Assembly: GCF_030272615.1 (NCBI RefSeq)
Contig: NC_081408.1
Coordinates: 338,178,793-338,242,792 of the forward strand
DNA from: Cryptomeria japonica
Taxonomy: Eukaryota; Streptophyta; Pinopsida; Cupressales; Cupressaceae
Reading direction: 5' to 3'
DNA: 64,000 bases
The notes under the pieces were generated by a model. That model was not told the DNA's origin and did no database searches. It saw only the letters and a program-made list of their open reading frames with translations. This document shows, piece by piece, positions 12,000 to 23,896 of this stretch. The position numbers and the translations under genes are program-made. Positions within the stretch are counted from its first letter, which is position 1. Each line of letters opens with the position of its first letter.

Positions 12000-13057
12000 T
12001 TTGAAAAGACATTTTGAGCTTTGGCCTTTAAAACAATGTTTTTGTGGATTCTATGAAAGTAGATGCCCGTCATCATTTAAATGGGATAATTGATTTCATT
12101 TCAATTTTTTTCTTTTTTTAATAAATACAAATTATATTTAAGTGATGCATACTTCCCATTTTTTGTTGTCTTAAAATAGTGCAAATGATTGTATATTTCT
12201 TTTTTCCAAAGTGTGAGACAATTAGTTTTGTATTATTCTTGTTGGCAATACAAGTTATATTTTAAGAACATGTATTTTTCGTGTTTTACTATTTTAAAAT
12301 GGGATAAATGATTATATATACATCTTTTGTTCTAAATATAAGTTGTATTTAATCATCACATATTTTTTATTTTTTCTTCTTTTGAGAATAAGATAAATGA
12401 TTTCATTTCTTTTTGTTTTAGCTCAAGAGGCACTTAAGAAATAGATTAAAATAAAAATTGTTCATTTAAATGAGATAATTGATTTCATTTCAACTTTTTT
12501 TTCTTTAATAAATACAAGTTACATTTATAGGATACATAACTTCATTTTGTTTCATTTTAAAATATCATATATGACTGTATATTTCTTTTGTTAAACATAT
12601 GAAGCAATTAATTTTATATTTGTTAATTGAAAATACAAGCCACATCTAATCAACCCATAATTTTCACGATGTACCAATTTAACATAGAATACATTTATTA
12701 TAGTGGAATTTTCTCTTTTTTAAAATCATATAAAAGATTTAATATTTTGCTTTGATGAAGATATAAGTCATATTTAAGCGACACTAATTTCTATTTTCTA
12801 TGCTGAAAGTACATGTCAAACTCAAAGAGGCATATAGTCTCCAAAGATTAATGATTATGTAATTTTCTTGTTGAAAATATGAGAATTAATTTATATCTTT
12901 CTTCTTGAAAATATAAGTCACATTTAATAATCTATAATTTGCATGTTTTACTTTTTAAAATAGGATAAATAAGATATATATACTTCTTGTTATAAATATA
13001 AATTGCATTTAATGGTACATTGGTTTTAATCTCTCTTCTTTTGAAAATGATATAAAT
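12000..13057. repeat. Highly diverged AT-rich tandem repeat, left part
   Basis: Recurring phrases 'aaaatgggataaatgatt', 'tgaaaatataagtcacattt' and 'aatacaagttatatttaa' at roughly 100-140-bp spacing show an ancient tandem array. It resumes at 15565 after the inserted LINE. No gene seen. Confidence 0.65.
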
Positions 13058-13071
13058 GATTTTATAATATT
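13058..13071. repeat. LINE target-site duplication, left
   Basis: The 14 bases gattttataatatt recur exactly at 15551-15564 on the far side of the truncated LINE. Confidence 0.85.
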
Positions 13072-15550
13072 TTTTATATTAAAAATCGAGAGAATCCAGA
13101 ACAAGGAGGCTAGGCCTTGGCAAAATATAGTTGTCACCGCCATAGGACAACAAAAACCCAAGTAATCAACAGGGTGCGTAATCCGCACAAAAGAGTACTA
13201 ACAAACTAACTACATCATGAGAAGTCAACAAAAGCATCAAGAGAGGATGTCGTCATGTGGTTCAACCCATGCCGCCCATCCCTGAGGTCCTTCCATCCAA
13301 ACAATGGTCTTCTGGCTCTGAATCTATGCCAGCATCTCAACTTGGTCGTAGGAGGGCTCCCTGTTATCTTTAATTTCGTTGTTTAGCTTCTTGAGCGCCT
13401 CCTCAAAGGAGGATAGGTTGTCCTCGTTGCGTCTCCACTCATAACCATCCTTCAACTCATTGATGAACATGGTTACGTGATCATCCTTGAGGAACCTCAA
13501 GAGCTTGTGCCTCTCAATATTCATAGTAGAGGCAACTTGCACGACAATTTTGAAGAATGTGAGTCTTTGAAAGGACTCAATAAGGGCCCTGGCTTGGCCT
13601 TCAAACCTATCAGCATTCCTAATTTTCCAAATATACCAAAGAATATTGGTAGATAAAGTAAACCAAAAGATATTAGCATCCTTTTTCAATCCTTTAATGT
13701 GTCCATAAATAATTTCCATAATATTCACAAGATTGGATAGAAAAGCCAAACATTAACCAGACTTCCTTAGCAATGGAGCGATCAAAGAAAATATGCCTGC
13801 CAGTCTCAGGAAGTTTACAAATAGAGCATAAATCATTATTATCATAATTCCTCCGAAGAGGAAGTCTATTAAGTATCTGCAACCATTTAAAGCACTTGAT
13901 TTTTGGCTCAATCGGACTTTTCCATAGCATGTTGAAGGTCTTTTGCCACTACATAATAGGCAGATCAGAATACCATAAAATATTAACATGATTAATGATG
14001 GAAGCCTCATAAGTTAAGACAGAGTAAATGTTATGAGCCTTGATTTTAGCCAAAAGAGTACCATCAGCCCATTTAAAAGATGGAAATCTATGAGAATTAG
14101 CATCACAGTCTTTAGGAAGACCGAATTCAATACAAGCCTGCTTTCATTTTGTAGGTTCTTTTTTGAGTGGGGGGAAGGTTAAATTTTGAGCTGAGATCTT
14201 CCCACGTAATAAGAGTACCATGTTCCAAAACGGCAATAAGATATTTGATCCCTTTGTTGGCCCAGGCTCTAGCCGAGCATCCCTGAGTAAGGGCCAAGGG
14301 TTTGCCAGCGTGGAAGAGGTTCCACCATAAGGATCTCTCGCCACGAATCAGGTCACCATTGTTGACACTAGTGTTGACCAAAAACCCCCTAACATGTTCC
14401 CAAGCTTTCCAAATAGACTTGAACACAAAAGTGCCCTGGACAGAAACGAGAAAACCACCGGCCACAAGGTCGGTGAGAGGCAAACCCTTCCAAGACTTGG
14501 CATTCTTAGGGACAACCCTCTCAATATTGTGTCTGATTAAAACCTTCCAAGGTTCCTGACCTTCGAGAGAGTGGAAGATCCATTTAGCCACAAGGGAAAT
14601 ACCTTGGATCCTAAGATCCTTTAATCCAAGGCCACTAAGAGATTTCTCAACATGGCACCACTTCTAGTTAACAACATGTAATTTATTATTACCTTTGTCA
14701 TCAGACCAAAGGAACCATCTAATAGCCTTTTGAATTTCAAGGATCTGATAGTTGCTAAACATCCAAGAAGAGGAGTAGTAGATATTATAGGAGGAGAGGA
14801 GTTTTGGCACACTTGAACCCTGCCAGCCAGGGAGAGGAATCTATTGTTTCATTTACTAAGTTTCTTATCAATTTTCTCCTTAACCCAGAGCCACATATCT
14901 TTGAGGGAAGGGGACACCGAGAAGGGAACTCCAAGGTATCTAACAATTTTGTTAGGACCACCCCATTGATAGCCAAGGTGTCCAAACTAGTCAGGGGGGT
15001 GATCCATCCAGCTAAGGAAGGTAGACTTGGTCTGGGAGATCCGAGCTCCAGAAATTGACCCAAAGCATTGGATTTTAAGGCTAAGGTTATCCATGTTTTG
15101 CATGGTGAGCTCAAGAAAAAGAGTCGTGTCATCAGCAAACTGAATATTCATGAATTCATTATCATGAGGGAGCCTAATCCCATTAACCTTTGGGGAGAGG
15201 GAGTTATCCCTAAGGAGGTAGAATAAAACATCAGAGGCAATAACAAAGAGAGCAGGGGCCAAGGGGCAACCCTGTCTAATGGACCGAGAAAGCATAATGG
15301 AAGAGGAGAGGGAGCCATTAACATTAGTCTGAGGAGAGGCATCTTGAAGGAGGACCTTGACATAATTACAAAATTCACTAGGAGAGCCAAAGGCTTCAAG
15401 TATCGTAATAATAAAGTCCCATTCCACCCTATCATAGGCTTTCTCAAAGTCAAGGAGAAACATAGCAGTGTCCTGACCAAAAACTTTAGACCATTCCATG
15501 GCTTCCCAACTTGTGATGAGATTTTCTAGAATATACTTACCTTTAATGAA
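13072..15550 (-). mobile_element. 5'-truncated L1-type LINE
   Basis: A 2.5-kb LINE on the minus strand bracketed by a perfect 14-bp target-site duplication. Its 5' end (high coordinate) starts inside the reverse transcriptase domain, so it is the usual 5'-truncated product of incomplete target-primed reverse transcription. The 3' end terminates at 'ctcgattttt' (minus strand) with only a short T/A tail. A small hairpin, stem CAAGG/CCTTG (13102-13119), lies about 30 nt from the 3' end, as in the two other LINEs of this window, although the sequence family is different. It splits an older AT-rich tandem array. Confidence 0.88.
13324..15499 (-). pseudogene. LINE reverse transcriptase C-terminal half (ORF2 remnant)
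   Basis: Decayed ORF2 read on the minus strand in three shifting frames. From 15499 down: FLLDFEKAYDRVEWDFI and the catalytic FADDTTLF motif of the RT palm, with SIRQGCPLAP between them. About 14591-14127 continues the thumb region (KSWKGLPLTDLVAGGFLV). About 13930-13694 carries the zf-RVT zinc-binding region (CSICKLPETGRHIFF). About 13749-13324 is the C-terminal tail (SNLVNIMEIIYGHIKGLKK). Frameshifts and stops separate the pieces, so no active enzyme. Endonuclease and ORF1 are absent by truncation. Confidence 0.88.
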
Positions 15551-15564
15551 GATTTTATAATATT
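15551..15564. repeat. LINE target-site duplication, right
   Basis: Identical to 13058-13071. Confidence 0.85.
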
Positions 15565-16130
15565 GTTTTCATTTTTTCTCCTTGAAAATGATATAAATTA
15601 TTTAATATTTTTCTTGGTAAAGATACAAGCCATATTTAAGAGATACACAATTTCTATTTTTCTTGCTAAAAATACATGTCAAATCTAAAGGGTATATAAT
15701 TTCTAATTTTATTGTTTTAAATGGGATAAATGATTGTGTACTTTTCTTATAGAAAATATAAGCTACACTTAACCAATACATGGTCTTCAATTTTTTCCCT
15801 TACAAAATGAAGATTGATTTCATTCCTTTGTTGAGAATACAAGCCACATTTAATGGGCTTATAGTTTTTATATTTCCATTTTAAAATGAGATAAATGATT
15901 ATATATTGTTCAAAACTCACTACACTATAATCGAAAAAAAGTGTTCAAAAAACTATTACTATTATGAATTATGAAAGCATCATATCTATGTGGTAAATAA
16001 TTTCACACTTTTCTTATTCAAAATACAAGCTTCCTTTCAATAACAAATTGTTTGGAATTTTTACTTTTCTAAAAAAAATAATAATTTGGCATATTGGAAA
16101 ACATAAGAACATTTAACGGAAATATAGTTT
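15565..16130. repeat. Highly diverged AT-rich tandem repeat, right part
   Basis: Continuation of 12000-13057, with the same phrases ('aatacatgtcaaatctaaag', 'aatgggataaatgattgt'). No gene seen. Confidence 0.6.
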
Positions 16131-16268
16131 GCAATTTTTTTTATCATTCTTTTTAATCTTGTTATTTCTTTTGTTATTGGGGTTTTCTCTTGTTTCACTC
16201 TTTTTAGAATAAAAGCACAAATTACTTGGGATGCTCATTTATTCCTAGTCAATACGACATATAACTAG

Positions 16269-17107
16269 TGTTTATTTTTTAGGAGGAGACTTAGGTGTCC
16301 TCCTACTTCCTATATTCTCTCCATCATCCCTACATCCTAGGTGGAGGCTTTGTCCAAATCAACTTGGTCAAGGTCCACTTGTCCTATGAATCCAAAATTC
16401 TCTCCAACCTCCCTAGATTGTTGACCCTACTTGTCTTGGGAAACCTATATTCTCTCCAACTATCCTATATCCTAGGAGGCTTCATCCCTGATCAAGGTGA
16501 GCATGATGCCACATGTGGTTTCCTTCCACCTTGTCCTCTACCTTGCAATCGTAGGAGGAACATCTCCCCCCTTTCTCTCTCACATTCCAACAAATTCTTC
16601 TCAACCATCTCTTCTATCGAGATTCACTCTCAACCATTGATCTTTGCCACAAAGGACTTTAGTCTTGCAAAGTCTATAAAAGGAAGTCATTCTCCAGCAT
16701 TTGAGACTAGTCATTATCAAGCAATCAAGTATTTTAGAACAATCCAACATTTTAGAGCAATCAAGTAATAGAAAGTGTGCCTTTGGCCTTTGGCTTAGTG
16801 TAGTTTCATTATAGTAGCATTTAATATTACTCATTTAGCATAGTGACATTATCCACATAGTTGCATATTGCATCTCTCATACCACAAAGTTCATTCAACT
16901 TTTGTCATCTTGAAGTAGCAACCAAGTGCACTCTGAGAGCAAGTACAACAACAATATCACAAGTTGAGAGAACACAATGGAACTTACAAGGAGTTTTGCT
17001 TTATAGTCATTTATTTAGTTTCATTTGTGATTTGGATATATTGTAGGATTTTAGGAGTTTGTGGTAACTTAGAGTAGTCTTATAGTTTATTGCAATTTTC
17101 CTTATCA
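16269..17107 (+). mobile_element. Ty3/gypsy-type LTR (left boundary approximate)
   Basis: The segment ends in ...cttatca, directly before a PBS-like sequence, as a 5' LTR should. It carries a TATAAAAGG box at 16675-16683, giving U3 upstream and R/U5 downstream. Within U3 there is an internal duplication of a ~45-bp unit ('cctatattctctcca' at about 16309 and 16447). The left edge is uncertain: TG at 16269 or 16296. About 130 bp of leader follows, then unrelated AT-rich DNA, and no matching 3' LTR is seen, so this is a truncated element. Confidence 0.65.
16675..16683 (+). promoter_or_regulatory. LTR TATA box
   Basis: TATAAAAGG, a strong TATA consensus positioned about 430 bp before the LTR end. 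Confidence 0.6.
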
Positions 17108-17113
17108 CATTTT

Positions 17114-17131
17114 TGGCGCCCACCGTGGGGC
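17114..17131 (+). other. Gypsy primer-binding site
   Basis: TGGCGCCCACCGTGGGGC, six bases after the LTR end. The first seven bases match the TGGCGCC start of tRNA-Asp-type PBSs common in plant Ty3/gypsy elements; the remainder differs, so the exact primer is unsure. Confidence 0.65.
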
Positions 17132-18066
17132 TCTTGGCCCATTTTTAACATTTTTTCTTAGTTTTAGTGAGGTTAAAAGTCCGCAGATTAGCATTTTTAG
17201 CACCCAGTTTAGCGCATTCAATCTGCATTGTAGACATGGACATTCTTCAAAATTGTAAATGCTTATACCTTTTCTTAGGGGTTTGGATTTTGAAATTGGT
17301 GTGGAGAGTCTTTTTAATATTGATAGACTTACTTTGTAATTAGTTGTTATTTTTTAAACTGGTAGACTCACTTTGTAATAAGTTGTTGTTTCAATTTATT
17401 TTTTGAATTTATATTAAAAACTAAGAAAATGATTTCTTACTATTTTTGTTGAAGACATAGATACCTAAGGAAAATAGTTTTCATCTTTCCATTTTTAAAA
17501 TGAATCAAATGATTTCCTATTTCTCTAAATAAAATATAAATATTTAGTATAAAAATATAATATATAATTTTATAAGAGAATATAACCTTAAGAAAATCTA
17601 TTAGTTAAAATATTTCTTACAAAAATATTTATTAAAATTTAAATTTGAATATTTAAAAAAAAGACAAGAATGAAATATTTTTGTATTAGGATAATCGTGT
17701 CACTCTTTGGTGGTAGTTATGGGTAAATGATATGAGTGTGTTAACAAAAAAATACATTGGAAGTAAAATTAAGACTATAATTTAGATTATTTTTTAGCTT
17801 TTTTATTTTTCAACTTGATATTTATCTAATTAGTATGTGTTTTATAATCACAATAAATCATGAAATTTTATTGTGATGGTGTACATAACAATTAAATAGT
17901 TGATATATATTTTTGAATTAAGATTATAAACTAAAATATAATTGACATAGTTGAATATAAAAATAAAACATATCATGTAAAATAAATATATTTATTTATT
18001 TATTTATTTACTTCATCAAGAGTAGAAAAGTAAATAATAATAATTAATTTATTATATGTAATAAAC
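17132..18066. other. AT-rich DNA, retroelement leader then nothing recognised
   Basis: The first ~130 bp is probably the gypsy leader. The rest is very AT-rich with no credible ORF and no clear similarity to other parts of the window. Confidence 0.5.
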
Positions 18067-18188
18067 TAGCATAGATATCTTAAATATATCTATCTATAAG
18101 ACATTGAGACTGCAGTCTCAAGGCATCTATAGGTATATTGAAATCTCTCAATGTTTTTTAGATAGATGTATTTAAGATATAGTAGCAT
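18067..18188. mobile_element. 110-bp foldback/MITE-like hairpin with TSD
   Basis: Arms 18075-18109 and 18146-18180 are reverse complements over 35 nt with about three mismatches (start 'atatcttaaat', inner end 'acattgaga'); the loop is 36 nt. Direct repeats TAGCAT at 18067-18072 and 18183-18188 fit a target-site duplication. Very short for a MITE. The structure would also make a good small-RNA precursor hairpin. Confidence 0.7.
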
Positions 18189-18432
18189 CCATATGACATG
18201 CAAATATTAATAAATTGTATCTTTTTATGTTTGTATAAAATATTCTCTTACCTATTTATTTAAATATATAATTAAAATTCTATTTATGTAACATTTCTTT
18301 TTTCTTATAATCTACATTTTTGTTAAACACCAATTAAAAAAACTTAAATGACCAAACTTTCATAGAATTTCCATATGCTAGGTAAAGTAACTATCAAATT
18401 ATAATTCAATTTGATATTATTCTAAACCAAAG

Positions 18433-18910
18433 GAATGTGCTCAATTCAAAAGTTTGAGGTTTAGATTAGCATTTGCATCAATGAATTAGGCCAATTTTTT
18501 TTGTATCTACAAATCTAATCTAGTATGGTAAATGTGAACCATTTAAGATGAAGTGAGTTTAAGATGGGTCATTTACAAAATTTTACTTTGATGTTAAATA
18601 TGTCATCTCGCATATTAGTCTAAAAGGGCACGGATGTATAATTTTTACTATTAATAGTTTGTTCTCACTTTGACTTGCTTGGAACTACTATTAAGATGTA
18701 TGTCAAAGTAAATAGAAAATCAATTCATATATAAATTAAATATTTCTCAAATACTCAAATATAAACATGTTAAAAAGAATACAAATAAAACATAAGTGGT
18801 ATCTACGAGGAATTTGAAAATGATTATAATCACAACTTAAATTGTTTAGGAAAATATAAAAGAGGAATAAGGTTTGCATCTAAGAACCAAAATAATATTT
18901 TCCTTTCCAA
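18433..18910. repeat. Duplicated AT-rich block B, copy 1
   Basis: Shares a long series of phrases in order with 20490-21005 ('ttagtctaaaagggca', 'atgtcaaagtaaatagaaaa', 'ggaatttgaaaatga'). Could be a decayed LTR pair around 18.9-20.5 kb, but no PBS or polypurine tract was seen. Its first part also resembles 24515-24580. Confidence 0.75.
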
Positions 18911-20489
18911 AATATGTAGGAGAAAAACAACCACCAAGAATAACCAAACTATACAAAATAAAGTTTATTTAATAAATAACTTAGTTAATTCCAAAAATTG
19001 CAATCAGTTCTCACAAAAAAGGATTAATATTATTCACCTTCACCAAAATATAATTACACAAGTAAAATTGTTATATATTACTTACTCTACACATTAAATA
19101 CATTTACACATTACTAATTGTGCTCATAAATACACAAAAAGAGATTAAATATCACAATATTAGCATTACAATTTATATCACATAAAAGGAATAATAATAA
19201 TAATAAGGATGGAAAACATTCTACCATTAATAACATTGCTACCAACATAAATATTATTATAAGGATGGAAAATATAATACCATTAATAATACTACAACAA
19301 CATATAAATATTATTAATAAAATAAAACATAAATACTAACAAAAATTGCCAAGATTAAATCCATCAAACACCACACAACCAAAGTTCACTGACATAAGGT
19401 GCATGGAATGTTGCCTTTATGGCAATCCGAGAAGGTAAACTCAAGACCAAGATTATCACCCTAATTCAGGATGATGGTTAGGATTAGGCCGGAAGGACCT
19501 TAATGCTATCTCCATATACCACCATCAAGGATTGTTTAGGCACGCTGAAACCTGTGAAGCTAGGTGGATTCAATGCCTTGTACATGCATCAATCAAAATA
19601 CAAAACACTTGCACAACATATACATCCATATATACGTCCAACATGATATACCATTGCATTAGTAGTCCTAATCAACCTTCTAGTAAAATCACCTGAAACA
19701 TATATTAGTATGTATCATGATCTATCATAATCATAATACATCACCTTCATATCAAAATCATTAAGAAAACATGAGCAATAACCATAATATCATCATTATA
19801 AATCCTCATCATATCAAAATCATTAGGAACTCATAACTATAACCATAAACCCTAATACCACCAATATGTCCTTAAAGATATACATCATCATAACATTATC
19901 ATGTCCTGAAACATAGTCACTAAGCATAAACAACCTTCAACAAATCAACTGAGTATGCCTACTCCTAACAGATAACATACAACTAAAGTCAACATAAGTC
20001 CAAAAGAAACATAATCAGGAAACAAACATGGAAGATGTTACCAAAGATCATTATTCGTTTCCCCAAAAGAGATCACATATCAAACATGGTTTAGAAAACT
20101 CACTTGTCAACTAAACATTTCATCATTAACAAAGTATCCTTAAATAACCACCTCTTAATTAGCACAATCGGGATATTTTCACATTATACCTAGGCATCCT
20201 CATATACATATAAACAACCAAAATATTAAATTCATTGGAAGGTGATTTTAACATCACATGCACTCTCATCTATTCAAATGATGTGATATCATCCCTTTCC
20301 ATCTAGCATACATAGAAACATAACCATGCTACTTCAAGAAATAACTATATTAATAGAAACATTATCATCATAGTGACCACTAGATCTAACAAATATCTCT
20401 ATCTACATTGATTAGCATTTCAACATTTACTTCATTTGCATCTAAATGTAGGTTCAAAGTCATAATACTTGCTTTACAATGTTAGGGTT
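18911..20489. other. DNA between block B copies, no gene seen
   Basis: AT-rich, with one less AT-rich island at 19370-19620 ('gatggttaggattaggcc', 'gtttaggcacgctgaaacc') that resembles retroelement LTR or leader sequence but could not be assigned. Confidence 0.45.
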
Positions 20490-21005
20490 AGAGAGGTATT
20501 AGAGTATCAATGAATTGGGTCAATTTTATATCCACAAATCTAATCTAGCATGGTAAATGATAGACGTGAGGAGTAAACGTGAACTATTGGAACACATAAA
20601 GATGAAATTATTTTAAAATGAGTCATTTACAAACTTTCACTTTCATGTAAAATATGTCATCTTGGGAATTAGTCTAAAAGGGCATATGAGTGTATAAATT
20701 TTACGAGTAACAATTTTCTTTCACTTTGATTTGCTTGTAACTACTGTTAAGATGCATGTCAAAGTAAATAGAAAACCAATCCATGTATAAATTAAATATT
20801 TTTCAAAAAACCAAATATAAACATGTTAAAAAGGATACAAATATGGATGTCCACTATGTACTATATTTGCAATGAGTGCTTTAGGAGAACCTACAAGCAA
20901 AGGTTTTTTTTTTAAATAAGTGGTATCTACTAGGAATTTGAAAATGACTATAATCACAACTTCTTAAATTGTTTAGGAAAAAGTAAAAGAGGAATAAGGT
21001 TAGAG
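20490..21005. repeat. Duplicated AT-rich block B, copy 2
   Basis: Second copy of 18433-18910 with small insertions, including ~85 bp at 20842-20925 that is absent from copy 1. Confidence 0.75.
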
Positions 21006-21779
21006 AATTTGTCTACTCATGAAGTAGTGGTCCGACTCAAACAAAAAAGTAAAAACTTTAGCCAAGCAAAAAATGTCAGTTACATGCTCCAACCATGTGG
21101 AAAATGACCAACATTGAAGATGTCATGTGATAAGAGCTTATCACAACCCAATTACTTGGGTTGCAGTAAAGATCATGTCTATAATTTACTCATATTTTTT
21201 TAATTTTTATTTTATCACGTGATTGCTTAAATGGGTTGATATGTTGCAGAAAGTATTCCATATCTTTCTTCTCAATTATTCACAACCACTTTACCATTGC
21301 TATAGATAATTTATGTCTTGCAGAATTATGGAAGTCCAGTTGAACTTGCAATTGATGTGGGTGCTAACTAGGATAGAGAGCCTATTGAAGGAATCAAAAG
21401 GTTTCCAAGAAACACTCAAGAATTGTTGCATGCTCTAGTTACCTACACCCTCCTAGATTAGTCAATCCTCTATAAAGAGTGATGGTCCTTATTGCATGTA
21501 GTTGTGACAAAAGATACAAAAACAAATCAAAAGCCTATATCTTTATAAACCATTTTCTCTTAGAATTCATCTAACATGCTTTGAAAATCAAGAAAGGAGA
21601 GATTTCTTGTTAACATGTTCATTTAAAACCATGTCATCAATGTCTTGATCCAATTCTATAGAAACACTATAATTTTAATTGACATATATTTACTAAAGAG
21701 TCTCTTAAACATTTAATGTATCCAATACAGTGTAAAGCGATAGTGTAAGAACTCAATGTTGATGACTAGATGCAAACCA
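21006..21779. other. Unassigned, probable retroelement remains
   Basis: Contains 'ttctcaattattcacaacca' and nearby phrases that recur, diverged, at 25055-25135. That suggests two relics of one dispersed repeat. No coding region identified. Confidence 0.4.
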
Positions 21780-22400
21780 TGGTAAGAAAGAAGATAAAGA
21801 TTGAAATTATTATCTCTTTCTTGATTAGTGATGACGTAGGTCCTATGCTAAAGTGGACAATGAAATTGGTGAGGTCCTACTAGCATTTTCTTCTACAAGT
21901 GTAGCCAAACTTGATCATCTACTTGAAAGGTGTGTGGTGCCCAATATTTATCATGGCACCTAGGTTGTAATTTGCATCAGTCTACTACATAATGGTTTCC
22001 ACTTATTGTTGAATATATTCTTAATGTATTGAACAACTTCAAGTCAAATTTGTTTTAACATGGAGTCATCGTTGTAGATGATGGGAGAACAAGATAAGCT
22101 ACATCAATGAGTGCCAAAGGTTGAAAACCCAAGTAGACTTGACAACGGCTATGTGTAGGAGAATTGTGTTGTTGTAGCTCTATTAGATGAAAGGAAGAAT
22201 TTCATCCCAGATTCCCAAACTTGTATCTCTTTTTTCAATTATATGCTTTGAGAATGTGCACAATCATCCTCTTTACCACTTCAATTTTCCCTTCAATTCG
22301 TGGATGGAACAAAACATGATTACTCAAGTTTTTTTCTAGCATGGACCAAATTTCTATTTAGGAATTCGTTAAGAACCTTGTGTATCTATAAGATAAGATT
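21780..22400 (-). pseudogene. Ty3/gypsy integrase C-terminal remnant
   Basis: Read on the minus strand from about 22310, the frame gives FHPRIEGKIEVVKRMIVHIL, matching the family pattern AYHPQTDGQTEVVNRxxxxxL of gypsy integrases. LGFQPLALIDVAYLVLP follows, like the usual GFxPxxPIDVALP of this region. Further on come AMINIGHHTPFK and IKFGYTCRRKC, corresponding to the H-R-x-x-x-F-x-x-GDxVW-L module. Several stops and frameshifts interrupt it. No catalytic domain or other pol part is nearby, so this is an isolated relic. Confidence 0.75.
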
Positions 22401-22571
22401 TTTTCTAGGATTTCAAAGTGGATCTAGACATGTTGAGAGTAAAATTTTGCTATTTTTAAATATTATATTTCTTTCTTATGAGAAATCAAAATTTTCATCT
22501 TTCAAAATATATCAACTAAATTACAAAAGTGTTATTATTACCATGCTTGGTACTAGGATAGCTTCTCATTA

Positions 22572-22574
<3 letters not shown>

Positions 22575-22656
<82 letters not shown>
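22575..22656. repeat. (TA)41 microsatellite
   Basis: Uninterrupted 82-nt TA dinucleotide run. Likely to be length-polymorphic and cruciform-prone. Confidence 0.97.
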
Positions 22657-22657
<1 letters not shown>

Positions 22658-23668
22658 CATGATTTGAACACTTCTAATTCATATATTTTAATGATCTTCA
22701 TAAATTTTTAAACATCAATTAAAAATATTTATTCACCAAACCGTCATAAGATTTCCATATGCTAGGGAAAGATGATTGTCGAATTTCAATCTTGATAACA
22801 CTGTTTCCAGAGTTTTCTCGTGAATTTGTCCATTAAAATATGTATGATTTTTTAAGGCTGTTTGTTCGCTTGAATTGCAACTACTTTCTGCAGTTCATAT
22901 AGTAGAAGGAGAAGAAATTACATTGATTTTTCTTCAGAAATTAAAAAAATAAATAATTTTTTGGCCATTATATGGAATGTGATATTTTTTTAAATTAGAA
23001 TAAGCAATTGAAAAAAATTCAGATTACAAGAGCAAAATTAAAAACTAAACAACAGCAACCAGCAATATTGCTGGGAGAATAGAAGAACAAAACAATCACT
23101 GTAACAAGGATGTACAGTGACACAAAACACTTCTACTACAGGTAGAAACCATTCATGCTTGAAAGCTGATCTTCCACAAACTGAACTCTGAATGTCAGTG
23201 TAGCAATAGTGAATCATGAAATTTTATTGTTGTTGTTGTAAACTGAATATTGAGGTTAGTGATATCTGGAAAATGAGCCATTCTATCTTAACAATCCTCA
23301 TTCCATAAACTGGTGTTAAATAATGCCTATAATTGAAAAAGCTCCATGTGTAAATGCTGGACTAAATTGAGGGGAAATGGGCATAATTCAGGCTCGAAGT
23401 TGTGAAAGAAGCCTATTCGCTTGCTGGTCAAGATCGTCATTGGTTTTATTCCTGGCATTCAGAAAAGAAGCTATGCTTAACACCTCGATATGCAGATTAG
23501 AGCAAATAGTTAAAATGTCAATCTCAAGGGGAGAATGTAGCCTAACATCAACTGTTTCATATGTTCTTGATTAAGATAAGGCCTACATGAGCTGGAAATC
23601 AATTTATGGGCAGCAGATAGTCCAAGAAGACCAGATCTCCAAGATCAAGGAAAATAGAAAAGGGTGGG
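22657..23668. other. No gene seen
   Basis: AT-rich DNA without repeats or credible coding sequence. A 65-codon open frame at 23377-23574 has no recognisable motif and is treated as chance. Confidence 0.45.
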
Positions 23669-23896
23669 TATGGTCTCCTTGTGCTGTGCAGCGCAGGTTT
23701 GTGACATGGCTTAACTACCTCATGTGGATTCTATAAGTCTAGTGGTTGTATCGGGAATTAACAGGTCGATCTTTTGGTGCAACGACAACCACACTTGTAA
23801 CAAGTGGTATTAGAGCTTGGTCACAAGTTCAAACCCCTCGCTTGCGCTGGGGGATTGTTGCAAGGTGTGCGCCCTTGGTCTCCTTGTGCTATGCAG
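23669..23896 (+). other. Possible small retroelement remnant with iMet-PBS-like string
   Basis: 'ggtctccttgtgct' followed by 'tgcagc' occurs at about 23669 and 23877, flanking ~190 bp. Just inside is 'cttgtaacaagtggtattag', which resembles a Copia LTR end plus the initiator-Met PBS (consensus TGGTATCAGAGC), then 'cacaagttcaaacccc', resembling a Pol III B box. It may be a SINE-like or deleted LTR element; the evidence is mixed. Confidence 0.35.

Noticed and set aside
16295-17046. Open frames of 157 and 61 codons in 16.3-17.0 kb as host genes
   Set aside because: They fall inside the gypsy LTR with its TATA box and PBS; composition reflects LTR sequence.
18433-21005. Block B copies as LTRs of a complete retrotransposon
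   Set aside because: No PBS or PPT at the inner edges, no TG/CA ends and no coding between them; kept only as a duplication.
22300-22572. 90-codon plus-strand open frame as a gene
   Set aside because: Antisense to the decayed gypsy integrase over part of its length; no motif.
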